This document shows, one piece after another, positions 12,430-24,700 of a stretch of 64,000 nucleotides of DNA. Position 1 is the first letter of the stretch, and every line of letters starts with the position of its first letter. The stretch comes from Carallia brachiata (Eukaryota; Streptophyta; Magnoliopsida; Malpighiales; Rhizophoraceae): contig JADCRB010000043.1 in assembly GCA_021464245.1 (NCBI GenBank), positions 6,921,277 through 6,985,276 of the forward strand, given 5' to 3'. Under the pieces are notes generated by a model. It was not told the origin of the DNA. It saw only the letters and a program-made list of their open reading frames with translations, and did no database searches. Both the position numbers and the translations under genes were made by a program.

Positions 12430-12719
12430 TAAGAGTTTTCTTATTCAATTCTATTTTTAAAATTACAATACGGTTATCGAATTTCAAGTGGTTTGAGATA
12501 TTCTAACAATTAACAAATGTTTATTTGTTATCTCACCTTCAAAAAAATTTGTTTGCAACGGATACAAGAATTCAGAATCTAATTTTCGAGAATGAGGTTA
12601 GAATATGAAATGTCGTATGTTTAATGAACTTCTACTCCTCCATGCTTCTGAGTTTCTAAGCCCTTTTTTGGACCTTTCTTATCAGGCGTTGCACTGTGAA
12701 TTGGGGGCTTTAGCAACAG

Positions 12720-14565
12720 GGGATAAGCATATTTTTAGTCCTATACGTTTGCCCCTTTTTTACGCAGCTTCATAACGTTAGGGCCGTTTTATTTAAGTCT
12801 TACACGTTAGCGAGTCATTTTAATCGAGTCCAATTTTGGACGGAGGGTTATTTGACAGTTAAAATCAGCATTGACCTCAATTAAAATATTATAAAAAAAT
12901 AAAAATACGTGATTTTAATGTATTAAAGTGAATAAAAAATAAAAATACACTATTTTGAATAGATATACGTAAATACAATTTAAAAAAATTCAATAAATTT
13001 AAAAATAAAAAAAGAAAAAGTTAAAGAAATTTAGTTGAAAACCTAGTTACCGTTAAATATTGTTTTAACTACGTTAAAATATTATGAAAAAATAGAAATA
13101 CGTCATTTTAATGTATTAAAGTGAAAAAAAATAGAAATATGTCATTTTGACTAAATATACCTAAATATAATTATAAAAAAATTAAAATTTTAATAAACTT
13201 AAAAACAAAAAAGAAAAAAATTGAAGAAATTTAGATAAAGACATAATTGACTGTTAAATACTGCTTTGACTACATTAAAATATTATAAAAAATAAAAATA
13301 TGTCATTTTAACTTATTAAAATGAATGACAAAATAGAAATATGTCATTTTGATTAATATACGTAAAAATAATTGTAAAAAAATTAAAAAATTAAAATTTC
13401 AATAAATTTAAAAACAAAAAAAATTAAAAAAAACCCCAAAAGTAATAAAAGAAAATTATTAATTTTTTAAAAAATATTTTTAAAATTATTAAAAATTGAA
13501 AAAATTAAACAAAATGTAAAAAAATTAGTTTCTCTCAATTCTTTCCTCCTTTCTCTCTCCTCTCTCCTCTCTTTCTCTCTCATCACCCCTCTCTGCTCTC
13601 TCGTCCCTCTTTCTCCTCCCTCCTCTCTTTCTCTCTCCTCGCCTCTCTCTCCTCCATCTCTGTCTTCTCCCTCCTCCCCCTCTTTTCCTTCCTCCCTTTC
13701 TCTCTCCTTGTCATATAAGATCCAATTTTGTGTTCATATAATCCAACAATTTTTTTTTTTACAAAAATGTGAAAGCAGGTAGGAAGAGGACGATGAGAAA
13801 GAAAGAGAAAGGGATGAAGGAAAAGAGAGGGGGAGGAGGGAGGAGAGAGAGACGAAGGGGAGAGAGGTGAGGAGAGAGAAAGAGAGGAGGGAGGAGAGAG
13901 AAAGGAATGGAGAAGAGAGAATGAATTTTTTTTTATTTTTCTTTTATTTTTTTAATTGTTGATAATTTTAAAAATATTTTAAAAAATTATATTTGTATAA
14001 ACCAAAATTTATAATTTTATTTTCTCTTTTTTTTTTAAATTTATTGAAATTTTAATTTTTTTTACAATTGTATTTATGATATTTAATCAAAATGACATAT
14101 TTTTATTTTTTATTCACTTTAATAAGTTAAAATGACATATTTTTATTTTTTTATTCACTTTAATACATTAAAATGACGTATTTCGATTTTTTCATAATCT
14201 TTTCACGTAGTCAAAGCAGTATTTAACGGCCAACTAGGTCTCCAACTAATGTTTTTAATTTTTTCTTTTTGTTTTTAAATTTATTGAAATTTTTTTATTT
14301 TTTATAATTATATTTACGTATATTTATTCAAAATAGCGTATTTTTATTTTTTATTCACTTTAATACGTTAAAATCAAGTATTTTTATTTTTTTGTAATAT
14401 TTTAATGCGATCAATGTTGTATTTAACGGTCAACCAAGCGTCCGTCCAAAATTGGACTCGATTAAAATGACTTACTAGCGTGTAGGACTTAAATAAAATA
14501 GCTCTAACGTTATGAAACTGCGTAAAAAAAAGACAAACATATAAGATTAAAAATATACTTATCCC
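12720..14565. mobile_element. Foldback/Mutator-like element with arms of about 0.9 kb
   Basis: The left end GGGATAAGCATATTTTTAG and the right end (reverse complement GGGATAAGTATATTTTTAA) begin inverted arms that pair almost to the centre. The left arm continues through the cgtccaaaattgg-type motif (12830-12845) and three tandem sub-repeats of about 195-200 bp (about 12875, 13066 and 13270) to a polypyrimidine tract (13530-13710). The right arm mirrors this, with a polypurine tract (13775-13925), matching sub-repeats and the end at 14565. Only about 70 bp of unpaired loop remains. There are no coding regions. A flanking duplication was not recognised. The terminal motif resembles that of the MITE at 54459-54904. 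Confidence 0.8.
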
Positions 14566-16047
14566 AGTATTAGATAAGATTTATGAAACAGTTACAAATG
14601 TGAATGACGAGGACAGGTAGATATTTTTTTGGCTTTTCAACATTTTGTTATTTCAAGTTGAATCTGTCATTTACTTTGTTTCCAAGGCAATCATGAATTT
14701 CTTCGAAGTACTTGATTACTTTGTGAAATCCATGTCATTATACATATGCAAGGATGTCTGCCTAGAATGTAATAAATTTTGACATCAAGAGCGTTATACA
14801 GACATTCTGATTGTTTTATGTCTTATGAACAACTTATGTTGGTTTGAACCTTCCATCGCCTTCATGCTGCTATTTTTAATGGGTCGATCTGCCTATCCAA
14901 GCTTTTATTTTTTACAGTATAATCTGTTACATACTCAATATCATGTGTTTGGTGATGGCGATGTCTCTTGGAATATTTCGCACTTAAATTCATCTTTATA
15001 CTAATTGGATTTTATATAACCATTGACTTTTATGGCAGGAAAAAAGAGTTTTCTCTGCTGTGCTGGAATGTAAAGAAGATTGTAATATGGTCGTGGCAGT
15101 TGAGGGTAACAGGTAAAAAATGAATAAAGGAATAGTACTACAATATTGCTATTGTAGTAAATAAAAATTAATAAAAGAATTCTGTGTTTGATCATCTCCT
15201 TCATTTTCTTTTTCTTGTGAATTTCTTTTAGATTGAGGTTGCAAAGCATCTATATAATACTACAATTTCCATGACATGAGAATACTACGTGACTGCATTT
15301 CCTTAGAACTACTAATTATTATTATTACTATTATTATTATTATTAGTGTGTTTTAACGAACATTATTCCTACCTACAATGCTTTGTTACCTCTTCAACTC
15401 CTCTTTCTATTATTTTTAATACAAACAATTAGACTATCTATTATCCAAACGTTCAATTGTTTAGATTGTCAAATTTTAAATTTATTAGAAAAAAATAATT
15501 AATATACAAGAGAACTATAAAGCAATTATTGTTAAGCTCTTTAATTTGGTTCATCTTATCTTTCTTTTTGGATTCTCAAATGTCTACTTGGCTTAATAAA
15601 AGCAATTGAAGTATTGTTAATATTCATTAAACAAAACAAATGAAGTAATTTAATGGTATTAAAGAAAATAGAAGGTTATCTGACCAAAAAAAAAAAAAAG
15701 AAAATAGAAGGTTATTATTGTTGGGTTGGATTATATCAATTATTTTCTTTCACATTTGAGCTATGTACGTATATATATATTATATATATATATTTGACGT
15801 ATTGAGCTATGTATATTTGCTTACAACTTCGTTGTCTTGGCTCATGCAGTGGTAGTTTCCCATGGATATCGATTATGACAAGCTTTGTTGGCATGTCCTT
15901 GATTGTATTATGTTCAGCTAGCACATTCACCCTTCGACTCATTCTACAAAGAACATGTTGTCACCTTCAAGGATTGCACTGGGGGACGTCGAGTGCTCTG
16001 TTATTACAATGCTCGATATCATTCAAATAAAAACTATTGCATAGTGA
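14566..16047. other. Non-coding stretch with microsatellites
   Basis: No gene recognised. It contains ATT/TTA triplet runs near 15315-15345, a TA repeat at about 15770-15795, and a short duplication of gaaaatagaaggttat (about 15665 and 15700). Small open frames near 15736-16030 overlap on both strands and show no domain. Confidence 0.45.
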
Positions 16048-16062
16048 GTATTAGTAAGTGAA

Positions 16063-16392
16063 CCAGTAGACGTGGTTGGTCAGTGACAAGTCAGCATGTA
16101 TCTTATATTGGTGACCCGGGTTCAAGTTCCTGCACTCGGGTCTTCCCTTGGCAAATAGCTGGTTGTCTGTTGCAGTGAAAAAAGATTGTAGCGCGATGTT
16201 GGGTTATAAGTTCGGTAATCGCTGTGGTCTCTAATAACGAAAGAACGCTTGATCCACTAATACTCGGGTAATTTTCTGCCCGTTCGAGAGTGATTGAATG
16301 AGATGTTACAAATATAAATTACTCTAGTTTTGACTTACAAATCCTATAACTAACATACCTGTGATAAATTCTTTTTTGTTGCTCAAAAAAAG
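16063..16392 (+). mobile_element. tRNA-derived SINE with perfect 15-bp target duplication
   Basis: A 330-bp element with RNA polymerase III box-like sequences near its 5' end: A-box-like TGGTCAGTGAC (16077-16087) and B-box GGGTTCAAGTTCC (16118-16130). It ends in an A-rich tail (ctcaaaaaaag). It is flanked by an exact duplication, GTATTAGTAAGTGAA, at 16048-16062 and 16393-16407. The promoter boxes, tail and long duplication together define a SINE in plus orientation. The perfect duplication suggests a fairly recent insertion. Confidence 0.9.
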
Positions 16393-16407
16393 GTATTAGT
16401 AAGTGAA

Positions 16408-17404
16408 ATTTGCAATGAATTATTTGAAAATAATGAAGATTTTAGGGTGTTAAAATATGAAACATTGTATTTAGCATGATTCATAATTTTTTTTTACAAT
16501 TTGCATATATATTTACGTTTAAATTATTTAAATATATATACATTTTTTATTTATTAAAACTAAAAATCATTTACATCCGTGTATAACGCGAAAGAAAAAA
16601 TTAGTCATTACATTTTGTTGAATAACAACAAGCGAAGTGGAAATATCAAATTTCGTTTGTTTATATATATATATATTAATTTTACTCATTTTTTTATAAG
16701 TAAAATTAACTCATGATCTAATATTATTTAAATATTATTTTTAATTTTTTATTTAAATAAACACTACTTATTATGTGATATATAATTATAAATTAGTTAT
16801 ATTCACTTAAAAAAAATTAAAATAAAAATTTTCATATATTTAAAACGAAAAACTTTACGACACAAAATTAGATAATAGAAAAAAAAAAGAAAAATAAATT
16901 GATTAACAACATAAAAAGTGACCTAACACGTGTCACGTGATGGTCGGCTACAGGCCATGATGCTTTTTCCAATGTTTTCTCATGCAAGAATGCATGTTGG
17001 TCCCGAATCTGGAAAGCCCGTCAATCTAAATCAATTGACATGACCATTTGGATAGTCACTAGGGATAACTAATCTAATCCAATGACCGAAAAAAAACGAA
17101 AACAGAAAGCATTTATTAACGTGGAAAATTCCACACCACCCACCATCCGGATGGAAGCATTTTAATTTCCATACATGAATATATGCCGCACCCATGCTAT
17201 CACCTTCCATGAATAATAATAATTCAAATCTTTTTTTTGTTTTATTTAATAAAAATAAAAATAATATCTTATGAATCTGATAAAATAAATTGTACTAACT
17301 ATTAAATATGATGTATGATGAGTTGGACTATTGTATTAAACTTTCTGTTTTTTTAAACAACTACTGTATTAAACTTGTACAAGAACATTGAATTATATTA
17401 ATAT
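16408..17404. other. AT-rich non-coding stretch
   Basis: Contains TA repeats near 16660 and otherwise unique AT-rich DNA. The segment 16915-17200 is somewhat less AT-rich and includes cacgtgtcacgtg (about 16928), a palindromic G-box-like word. No gene was identified nearby to which it would belong. Confidence 0.35.
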
Positions 17405-19215
17405 AAGGTAATTTGTATTTGTCACCTTAAAAATATGATATATTGACAACTGACATCCCTTAATTTAACAAATTACAAAAAATATATTCTGACTAATAGA
17501 CGTCAGTCAACTTAAACGAAAAACATAAAATAATCATATTGCCCCCACATATATATTTAAGAGAAAATCCTAAAATTATTGGGAATAAAACCGTCAGTGA
17601 TTCTCTTTCATTTTCTCTCAACCAAAAAAAAAAAAAAAACTCAGAAGATCAAAGCTTCAATTTGGTTTGAAAACGTCGAATTTTACTTTCAAATTAATCA
17701 ATTTTTGTGTGATTTGGGGTTGTACCAAATAGCACCCAAACTCAGAAAATAGCATCACTGCTACTTTTAGGGGGACATTTGTCGTTTTTGGGAAAAATTG
17801 ACTTTTTCAGCTCGAGCTCCCACTATCTTTCTCGTCATCTATTTCCAAAACAGTTTTGAAAAGTCTGGTGAGTTGAGATTTATGAGTTTTTAGATAATTT
17901 TTTTGAGAAAAAAATACTCGCCAATATTGGCTGATTATGTTACAGTAACAGTCTCACTTGCTATTTTTAAAGCTGAAATCGGCCATGATCCAAGTACGTT
18001 CAGTCCTCCTCTTCCATCTTTCAAGACTGAGGCTGTTTAAAGGCTAAGATATGATGTTGTTAACAAACTGTTTTTGCAATTGAGTTCAAGGCAAGATTGG
18101 AGAGACGAGAATGTGAAGACACTCTTCCAAACAGTGTTTCACTGACCACATTGAAAATTGAAGGATGGAAATATACCATAGTGGACGAGAAGCACAGCTT
18201 CCATGTGTCCAATCTATAAAAATTCTATGGTATTGCTGTCTTGATTTGCTGGGAAAGAAGCCCTTAAGCTTGAATACCTTAGTAATGAAATTTTAGATGA
18301 AGTTTCAAAAACAATAGTTGTCTTCTTACATCAAACTCACAAACAAGTGGATTCCAATGGTTATGGATTGCACAACAGGAATGCTAGCAACTCTGTGGGA
18401 ACCTTTTTTTTTTGTGTTGTTGGTGGCTTTTAATTTTCAAAAATTTAGGCTTCCAATTGTATAAACGAATATTTTTTTTCTCAAAAACAAAATCAAAAAG
18501 AAAAAAGAAGAAAATTTTGATAATAAAAAAAGGTGTTGCTTTTGTGGATTGGTGAAATAGGATGACAGGTCAGGGCTATTTAGGTTGCATTTGAAATTTT
18601 TTTCCTTACCTTGAATTCCAGTAGGTAGTTTAGAGATGATTTATATTGTACTAAATTTTGTAACCTTTTTGTTTCACTCTCTCTATGTATTTTTACATTG
18701 ATATATGTCTAAGTCCAAAATTTTCCCGAATGTATTAGAGAAAGAATTAATTTGTGAATCTAAAATTATAATTAGAATTGGTATATTGTAGAAAGATAGC
18801 TAATCATTTTTTCTTGGTATGAATAAGGTGGTTTTAGAAGCCATATTTGCATCCTGAAGAAAGCTTCTTCATTATTATAGTTAGAGGAAAACTCAAAAAA
18901 ACTATTTTTTCTTAATCTGCGTCAGTTCTAATTGTTGCACTATGGTCTCTTCATTCTTGGCTTCGCTTGCGTGATTTGCATTTTTGATTTGTTTTTCTCT
19001 GACTCTGACTCTAATTTTTTAGTATTGTACACATGAGGGTATTTTAGACTCTTTAAATAATTTATAATAATATTTTCGTAATTAAATTTAACTTTTATTA
19101 GCGGCAACTTGACGTATATTTCTTATAACTGTAAATAAATTTTAGTATGTTTTTTTGTAATTTCTTAAATTAAGAGTTTTAAAGTGACAAATATAAATTT
19201 TTTTATTTGTATGAG
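17405..19215. mobile_element. TIR element (Mutator-like candidate) with coding-like insert
   Basis: Sequence at about 17410-17530 is inverted at about 19070-19200. Paired words include tatttgtcaccttaaaa / tatatttgtcactttaaaa and cttaatttaacaaattacaaaaaa / cttaatttaagaaattacaaaaaa, giving arms of about 130 bp. Exact ends and a target duplication could not be fixed. The interior (about 17590-18420) is richer in GC and reads like degraded exon sequence, for example a run translating as SVSLTTLKIEGWKYTIVDEK at about 18137. This hints at captured host sequence (Pack-type element), but I do not recognise the source. Confidence 0.45.
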
Positions 19216-19591
19216 TCATGACTTATTTATAACTCTACTAATTTTTTTGGCAAAATTTAAATTCATTCAAAATTTTCGAATCATTCACATTTTTTTTCTT
19301 CCAAATTGAATTAAATTTCCATAAAAAAGAAACCAAATATGCCCTCCAACCCATTAAAGCGACACTTGACACAAATTAATTCCGCGCCCCAAGAGCTACC
19401 ATGGTCATTCACACGCTCACCACACAACGCCACACACAAATTGTTCAAAACGGGAAAAATAAGAAACAAGTGGGGGAGGTGGTGAGTCAGATTATATTTT
19501 TGTAAGCCATTAATAAGATCTTGCAATCCTGGAGTATAGGTGCTTTCCATTTCCACATACATTTGAGTGAGACTTCAGCCGTATAAACTAA

Positions 19592-19644
19592 GAAGTTAAT
19601 TCTTTAAAGCTAAGTTCGGTGTCATGAAGTTAATTCTTTAAAGC
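19592..19644. repeat. 19-bp direct repeat upstream of the 19.8-kb gene
   Basis: gaagttaattctttaaagc occurs exactly twice (19592-19610 and 19626-19644), about 150-200 bp upstream of the start codon at 19794. It lies in the presumed promoter or 5' leader. Whether it is regulatory is unknown. The antisense open frame at 19311-19562 has no recognisable domain and is left out. Confidence 0.6.
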
Positions 19645-19793
19645 GTTACAATACAATACAGAGCCTACAGATACATAGGAGATCCTATAGACAAAGAGAG
19701 GGGAAAGCAAGGATCTTTAATAACTTTTGTTGTAAAGTTTTCTTCTTTTACAGCTCTACACAAGGAAGGAGAGGAGGGAGGGCTTCATCAATC

Positions 19794-21767
19794 ATGCCAT
19801 CAGGTCCAAAGAAGAGAAAAGCTGCCAAGAAAAAGAAAGAAAAGGAAGCCCACAACAACAGCAACAGCTCAGCATCAATCAGCATCAACAACCCACAAGG
19901 TTTTTTTTTTTTTTTCAATGGCCTTTCGCTATTTGTTGTTAAAGGCCTTGCTTTTGCCAATCTGTCAAGTGTGTGTTTTCTGAATCTGGGGTTAAGGGTA
20001 TGTATTATTTTAAGTCTTGTTTCGGTTGTGTTTGATCGGAGTTCTTTGGTTGGTTGATTGGTTTGGTCACTTTTGGTGCATCTGTAGTGATGGGTATTTG
20101 CTTATGTCTCTTCCTTTACTGGATTTTTGATTGGGAGTTATTTTGGTTTTGTGTTTCTGGCAATTTGAGATGATGTGTTCTCGTTGTTGGCATTGCCATT
20201 GCTGGATTTTGACTGGGATTCTTCGGGGGAATTCTGTTGTTACTGTTAATCTAGTTTTTGGAAATTCTTTGTTAACACTGTTAACTTGTTTTATTTGGCA
20301 ATTCACGTTGTTTGAGTGTTTTGGTGGATATTGGTTAATGGTTTTCGCTTCTATTATTTGATTGGAAATGGACAGTTGTTTTGCTGTTTTCGTTCGTATT
20401 TATATATCAATAAACCATACTTTTCATTGTTCTAATTTATGATTTCTTTTATAATTGGTCGTCTATTTACACTTGTCCTCCTCGTTTGGGCTAGTGATTG
20501 ATGTGGTTTAATGGAGTTTGCGAGTGTGCGTTATGTCTTGCTCCACAGTTATCTTAGTTCTTCTGGTTGTAATCATCATAAGGATTAGTGGGTGGATTAC
20601 ATATCCAATTAAATATTCCACTCCATACACTATCAATTCTCTTGCTATGCTTATCATAACAAGTATGTAAGATATATAAGCTTTACGTGCTTTCATTGCT
20701 TCCCTGTCCGTTTTAGAGTATGATTGAAATTATCATTTATTTTACAATTATTTATCCTGAACTTTTTTATGATTTAATGAAGTGATTGTAGGAAATGAAG
20801 ATCCAGAAAGTCAGGATGAGAGGGAGAGTGAGGGTAGTGAGGTTGTGTCCCCAGCATCGCAAGACCACCACAAGGACCACACTCACCGGCAACCTTTTGC
20901 TGAAGAATCTGAGAAGAGAGCCACTGGGGATGCAGAACGAAGAAATGGTGGGCAAGGGGATGGTGAAGTTGGAAAAGAACCCAAAACTATGCAGACTGTA
21001 GAAAGGAATGGGATTAGTGTCAAGCGTGTGGAGCCTATGAAGGAACCGCATGATGGGAATGAGAGGAGTTCCAGCAGTAGTAGTTCTGATGATGAATCTC
21101 AAGCCTTTGCTAAGAAACAGGAAAAAGATCACGAATCAGTTTCCAGTGCCATCTCCTCTCGTGACGAGGAAAGGAAAGTTGATGCCGTTTCTGAAGTGGT
21201 GCCACATATTTCTGGAATAGGAAATCCACTTGAGGAAGCTAATAGCAATTCTGATTTGGAGCCGTCCCCTGCTATAAATTCTGATATGCATGTGGTGCCT
21301 CTTTCTGAGGTAGTGAAGCCCGTGATGGAAAGTATTCAAGTTGAGAGCTCAGAGTTTGTGGAGGCTGCTGAGGCATCAACAGAAAACATAGATAAAATAC
21401 CGCCTGCATCCAGTGAAATTACTGGGGTTCCGCTTGGTTTATTGTCAGAGAACACTGAGGACAAACTCACCTTGAATGAGAAACTGACCTTTGTGGAGGT
21501 TACTGATGTTTGTGCTGCTGACACTAGTAATAATGTTCAGAATGCCAAGGAATCAGAGACTTATGAATGTACTGAAACCCAGGTATTGCCTCTAGTCTCT
21601 TAGTGTTGTGAGCTTCCTTTATGATTCATAACCGTTCTTTGTTGCATCAATAAGTTATTTTTAATTGCACGCAGCTTCTTGTAAATTCAGCTCCACGATT
21701 AGCACAAACAACATCTTGGATGAGTTGCTGTGGTTTGTTCGAAGTGTTTGCAGGCTCCAATAGATAA
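19794..21767 (+). CDS. Unknown plant protein: Lys-rich N-terminus, acidic Ser/Glu-rich middle, SWMSCCGLFEV tail
   Basis: Three exons join in frame: 19794-19899, 20792-21582 and 21675-21767, giving 329 residues. Donors are CAAG|GT and CCCAG|GT; acceptors are TTGTAG|G and ACGCAG|C. Phases 1 and 0 match, which supports the model. Residues 1-20 are strongly basic (MPSGPKKRKAAKKKKEKE). Residues about 36-290 are low-complexity, rich in E, S, D and K, with a run of seven serines, and probably disordered. The last 30 residues, encoded by exon 3, are a hydrophobic, cysteine-containing segment (SWMSCCGLFEVFAGSNR). I recognise the basic start and CCGLFEV tail as a recurring plant combination of unknown function. 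No catalytic motif is visible. The basic start could serve nuclear or RNA association, which is inference. Confidence 0.8.
19900..20791 (+). other. Intron 1 of the 19.8-kb gene
   Basis: GT at 19900-19901 is followed by a T-run; AG is at 20790-20791. At 892 bp it is T-rich on the plus strand, as typical for plant introns. Open frames inside it are unsupported. Confidence 0.75.
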
Positions 21768-24700
21768 TTTCAGTTTATTCATCCACTTCAGGTTATTCAC
21801 CTACATTAAAACAGATTCAAATGCATAGATTTTTTTTCTTGTTCTTGGGTTCTACATGTCCATCTTGTAGTTATAGAATAACCCCTTATGTAATTTTCAG
21901 TTTTGGACTTCATTTGTATGTAGTTGCTTGGCTATTTGTGTTCACTAGCTCTTGATGGTTTACATATTCTGTAGATGCTGTAATTACTTGGTTCTAATGT
22001 ATCCTGTTGGTGATTCTGATCTTATCTCATTCATTTTGCACTATTAACTTATTGTGCTTAAGGTTTGTACATGGAATTATTTTATTTATTATTTTTTTCC
22101 CTCTAGATGTACTTTTTTATTTTCACTTAAGATTTATTATATGAACATTCAGAGTGCTGATTGGATACTTAGAGTTTTTGGTGACAAATCTTTTCTTCCT
22201 TCTCATTTCAATTGTAAGGAGATGGATGAATGCTCCTCATTGCTGTCACATGGAACCATTTAAGGCTTTGCTTGTGGGGTGCCGTCTAGTGGCTTTTGGG
22301 TGGATTTATATGCAGATGATCTATCACCTCATATTCTTGAATCTTCTATTCCATGGTTAATACAGGCATTTTCTTTTGAGAGAGAGAGAGAGTTATCTGA
22401 GAGGTGTGATAATTATTGTTTGGGTATTGTTGGAGGAACAAATCAAGGAATTCTTTCTTTCACAATTCACCTGCCTATAAGTCAACTATAGTATTTCAAA
22501 TTAAAGATTTGAAACGATGTACTCTGCTTGTTTGTAAAAGAAATTAGGAGTGGATCTTACGGTATTTTGTTTCAATGTATAAAGTAGAATGAAATGCTAC
22601 GAAATTACTTGTGTAAGCTCTTTTAGCTCCACGTTTCAAACGTGCAAGTAATCTACCTACCGTTGTGAGCCTTTGGTTCCCTAGTATATTCAGATCAGAT
22701 GCAATCTCCAAAATTGTACGAATTTTATCATTATTAGCATCTTGTAGCATAGCATTTTCTATTCTTTCTTCTCTAACATTGCTTTTCTCTAGATTCTATG
22801 GAGGTTCACAAGCAAGATTAAAGTAGCTTTAGGTGGCCTTGGATATGTTCTGATGCTGTTATTCCTTGATCTTGATAGTCTAGGATTTTACTTTTTAGTT
22901 GTTTGAAAAGCCAATTGATTTTGTTTGCAATATCAACATTTGTGTTTTGGCCTTGTTTTATAGTTCTCCCCTCCTTGTGTTATGAAAATTTAAATTTGGC
23001 TTGGGGCTGCTCATTGGATTTTATTTATTCCATTGCCTGTCCAAGTGGGATGGTACGATGAAGACGTCTGTTAGTGACATTTCTTTTTCCTCAAATAAAT
23101 TAAGAATTGGTATGGTAGCAATAACCAGCCAAAACAATGTGGCAGGCTGCTTTTCAGTTCAATCATGCAAGTATAGATTCAATGATATGCCAGATGAAGT
23201 GGCAAGCTGCTTCTACAAACAATTGCATTAGGCCTCACCATTATTATCAACCTCATGCTTGGTTTGTCCATTTACATTTTGATCTCTCACAAACAAGATA
23301 AACGTTACGTGCTTGTGCAAGGTGCCAGCACCTTCGAAGTGTTTTAGCTGTGTGTATGTTTACAACCCGTGGATTCCTTTATCAAACACCGTTGTCTTTG
23401 GTTAATTTTGATTCAAACTATTTGAGGGATGGTGATGGTGATATTTTTCCTTTTCATGTTTTTCATGGATGCTGGGTTGCTTTACACTTCAAGACCTTGA
23501 CCACTATATTCAGTTTAAAAATTCTGCATTCAATTGCCATTCGATAATTATGTTTATCATATATCTTTTTTTGTAATGTTTTAACTAATTTTTACCTTGC
23601 TGTGAATTGATATGTTCTATTGATGCCATCCATTAACTGTTTTAGCAGTAGCATTCTACTTTCGCTATAAAAACTTTTTAACATCACTTTTTATTTGCTC
23701 TGGGGGCAGGGATGTGACAGAGTTTGATGGATTTAGCAGCTTGCTGGATTGAGAAGCATCTGCTTTTAAGTTCATGGTAGTTTGGAATAGCCTCTAAGCA
23801 GAATTTCCGAAGAAGAATAGGCAAGAAAATTGTATAACGAAATAATTATTTAGTGTTTGCAATTAGTGTCCGTGAACGCTGTCAAGGTCTTACTCCTGCT
23901 AGTTTTCGTCATGTTGATTTTGCAGTGTATTCATGTTTTGCAATTACGTATTGTGCATTAGTTCAGGTAAATTAATGACCTAGAAGCTGCGAGTTTTAGT
24001 TTGAGGTCACTGTTTTTTTTATTTGCAATGCGTTTATAGACCATGTTTTGTAATTATCCATGATGCATTAGTTCATGCGGATCAATGACCTAAAAGCTGC
24101 TAGATTAATTTGAGGCCACTGTCTTCTTGGTTGTTTTCATGATTTGTGCAAGTTGATTTTCTGTTTAATGGATTGCTGGTCTAAAGAAATTTTAAGATTG
24201 CGCTTCTACCGTCTCGAGTGACTGAATGTTCCTAGCACTGCTTTTCTCTGTTTGAAAACATACATAATGAGATGTGGAAGCCATAAAAACATTGATCATG
24301 GAAGTTAGAGAGGTGTTAAATAAAATGGAAAACTAAGCTTCAATTTCAAGTAGCTGCATGTTTTATATGCCATAATTTCAAGGAGACTTTGTATGTCTCT
24401 GAATCAAGAGACTTTGTGAATCTGGTTGTGGGTTTTGCTGACAGGTCACTCACTAAGATTCAACTTGTCCCAGAATGCTACTCGCAGCTTGTTCATGTAA
24501 AATTGATAATGGATGGGCACTGGGTTGATTGATAATCGGTAACCGGTGCTCTAAATGTAATGTTAAGCACAGGTAGACTGAAACAAGAAATCCCTCTGTG
24601 AACTCGGGCTACTGTACACAGTTCCGCTTATTGTTAGTTTCCTAGATATCTGATAAATGAGGTGTGATATCAATCGGTTTTTAGTCGAGTGATGTCAAGG

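Noticed and set aside
23708..23752. Possible fourth exon of the 19.8-kb gene
   Set aside because: The acceptor-like sequence is there, but exon 3 already ends in a conserved-looking tail with a stop and nothing requires another exon.
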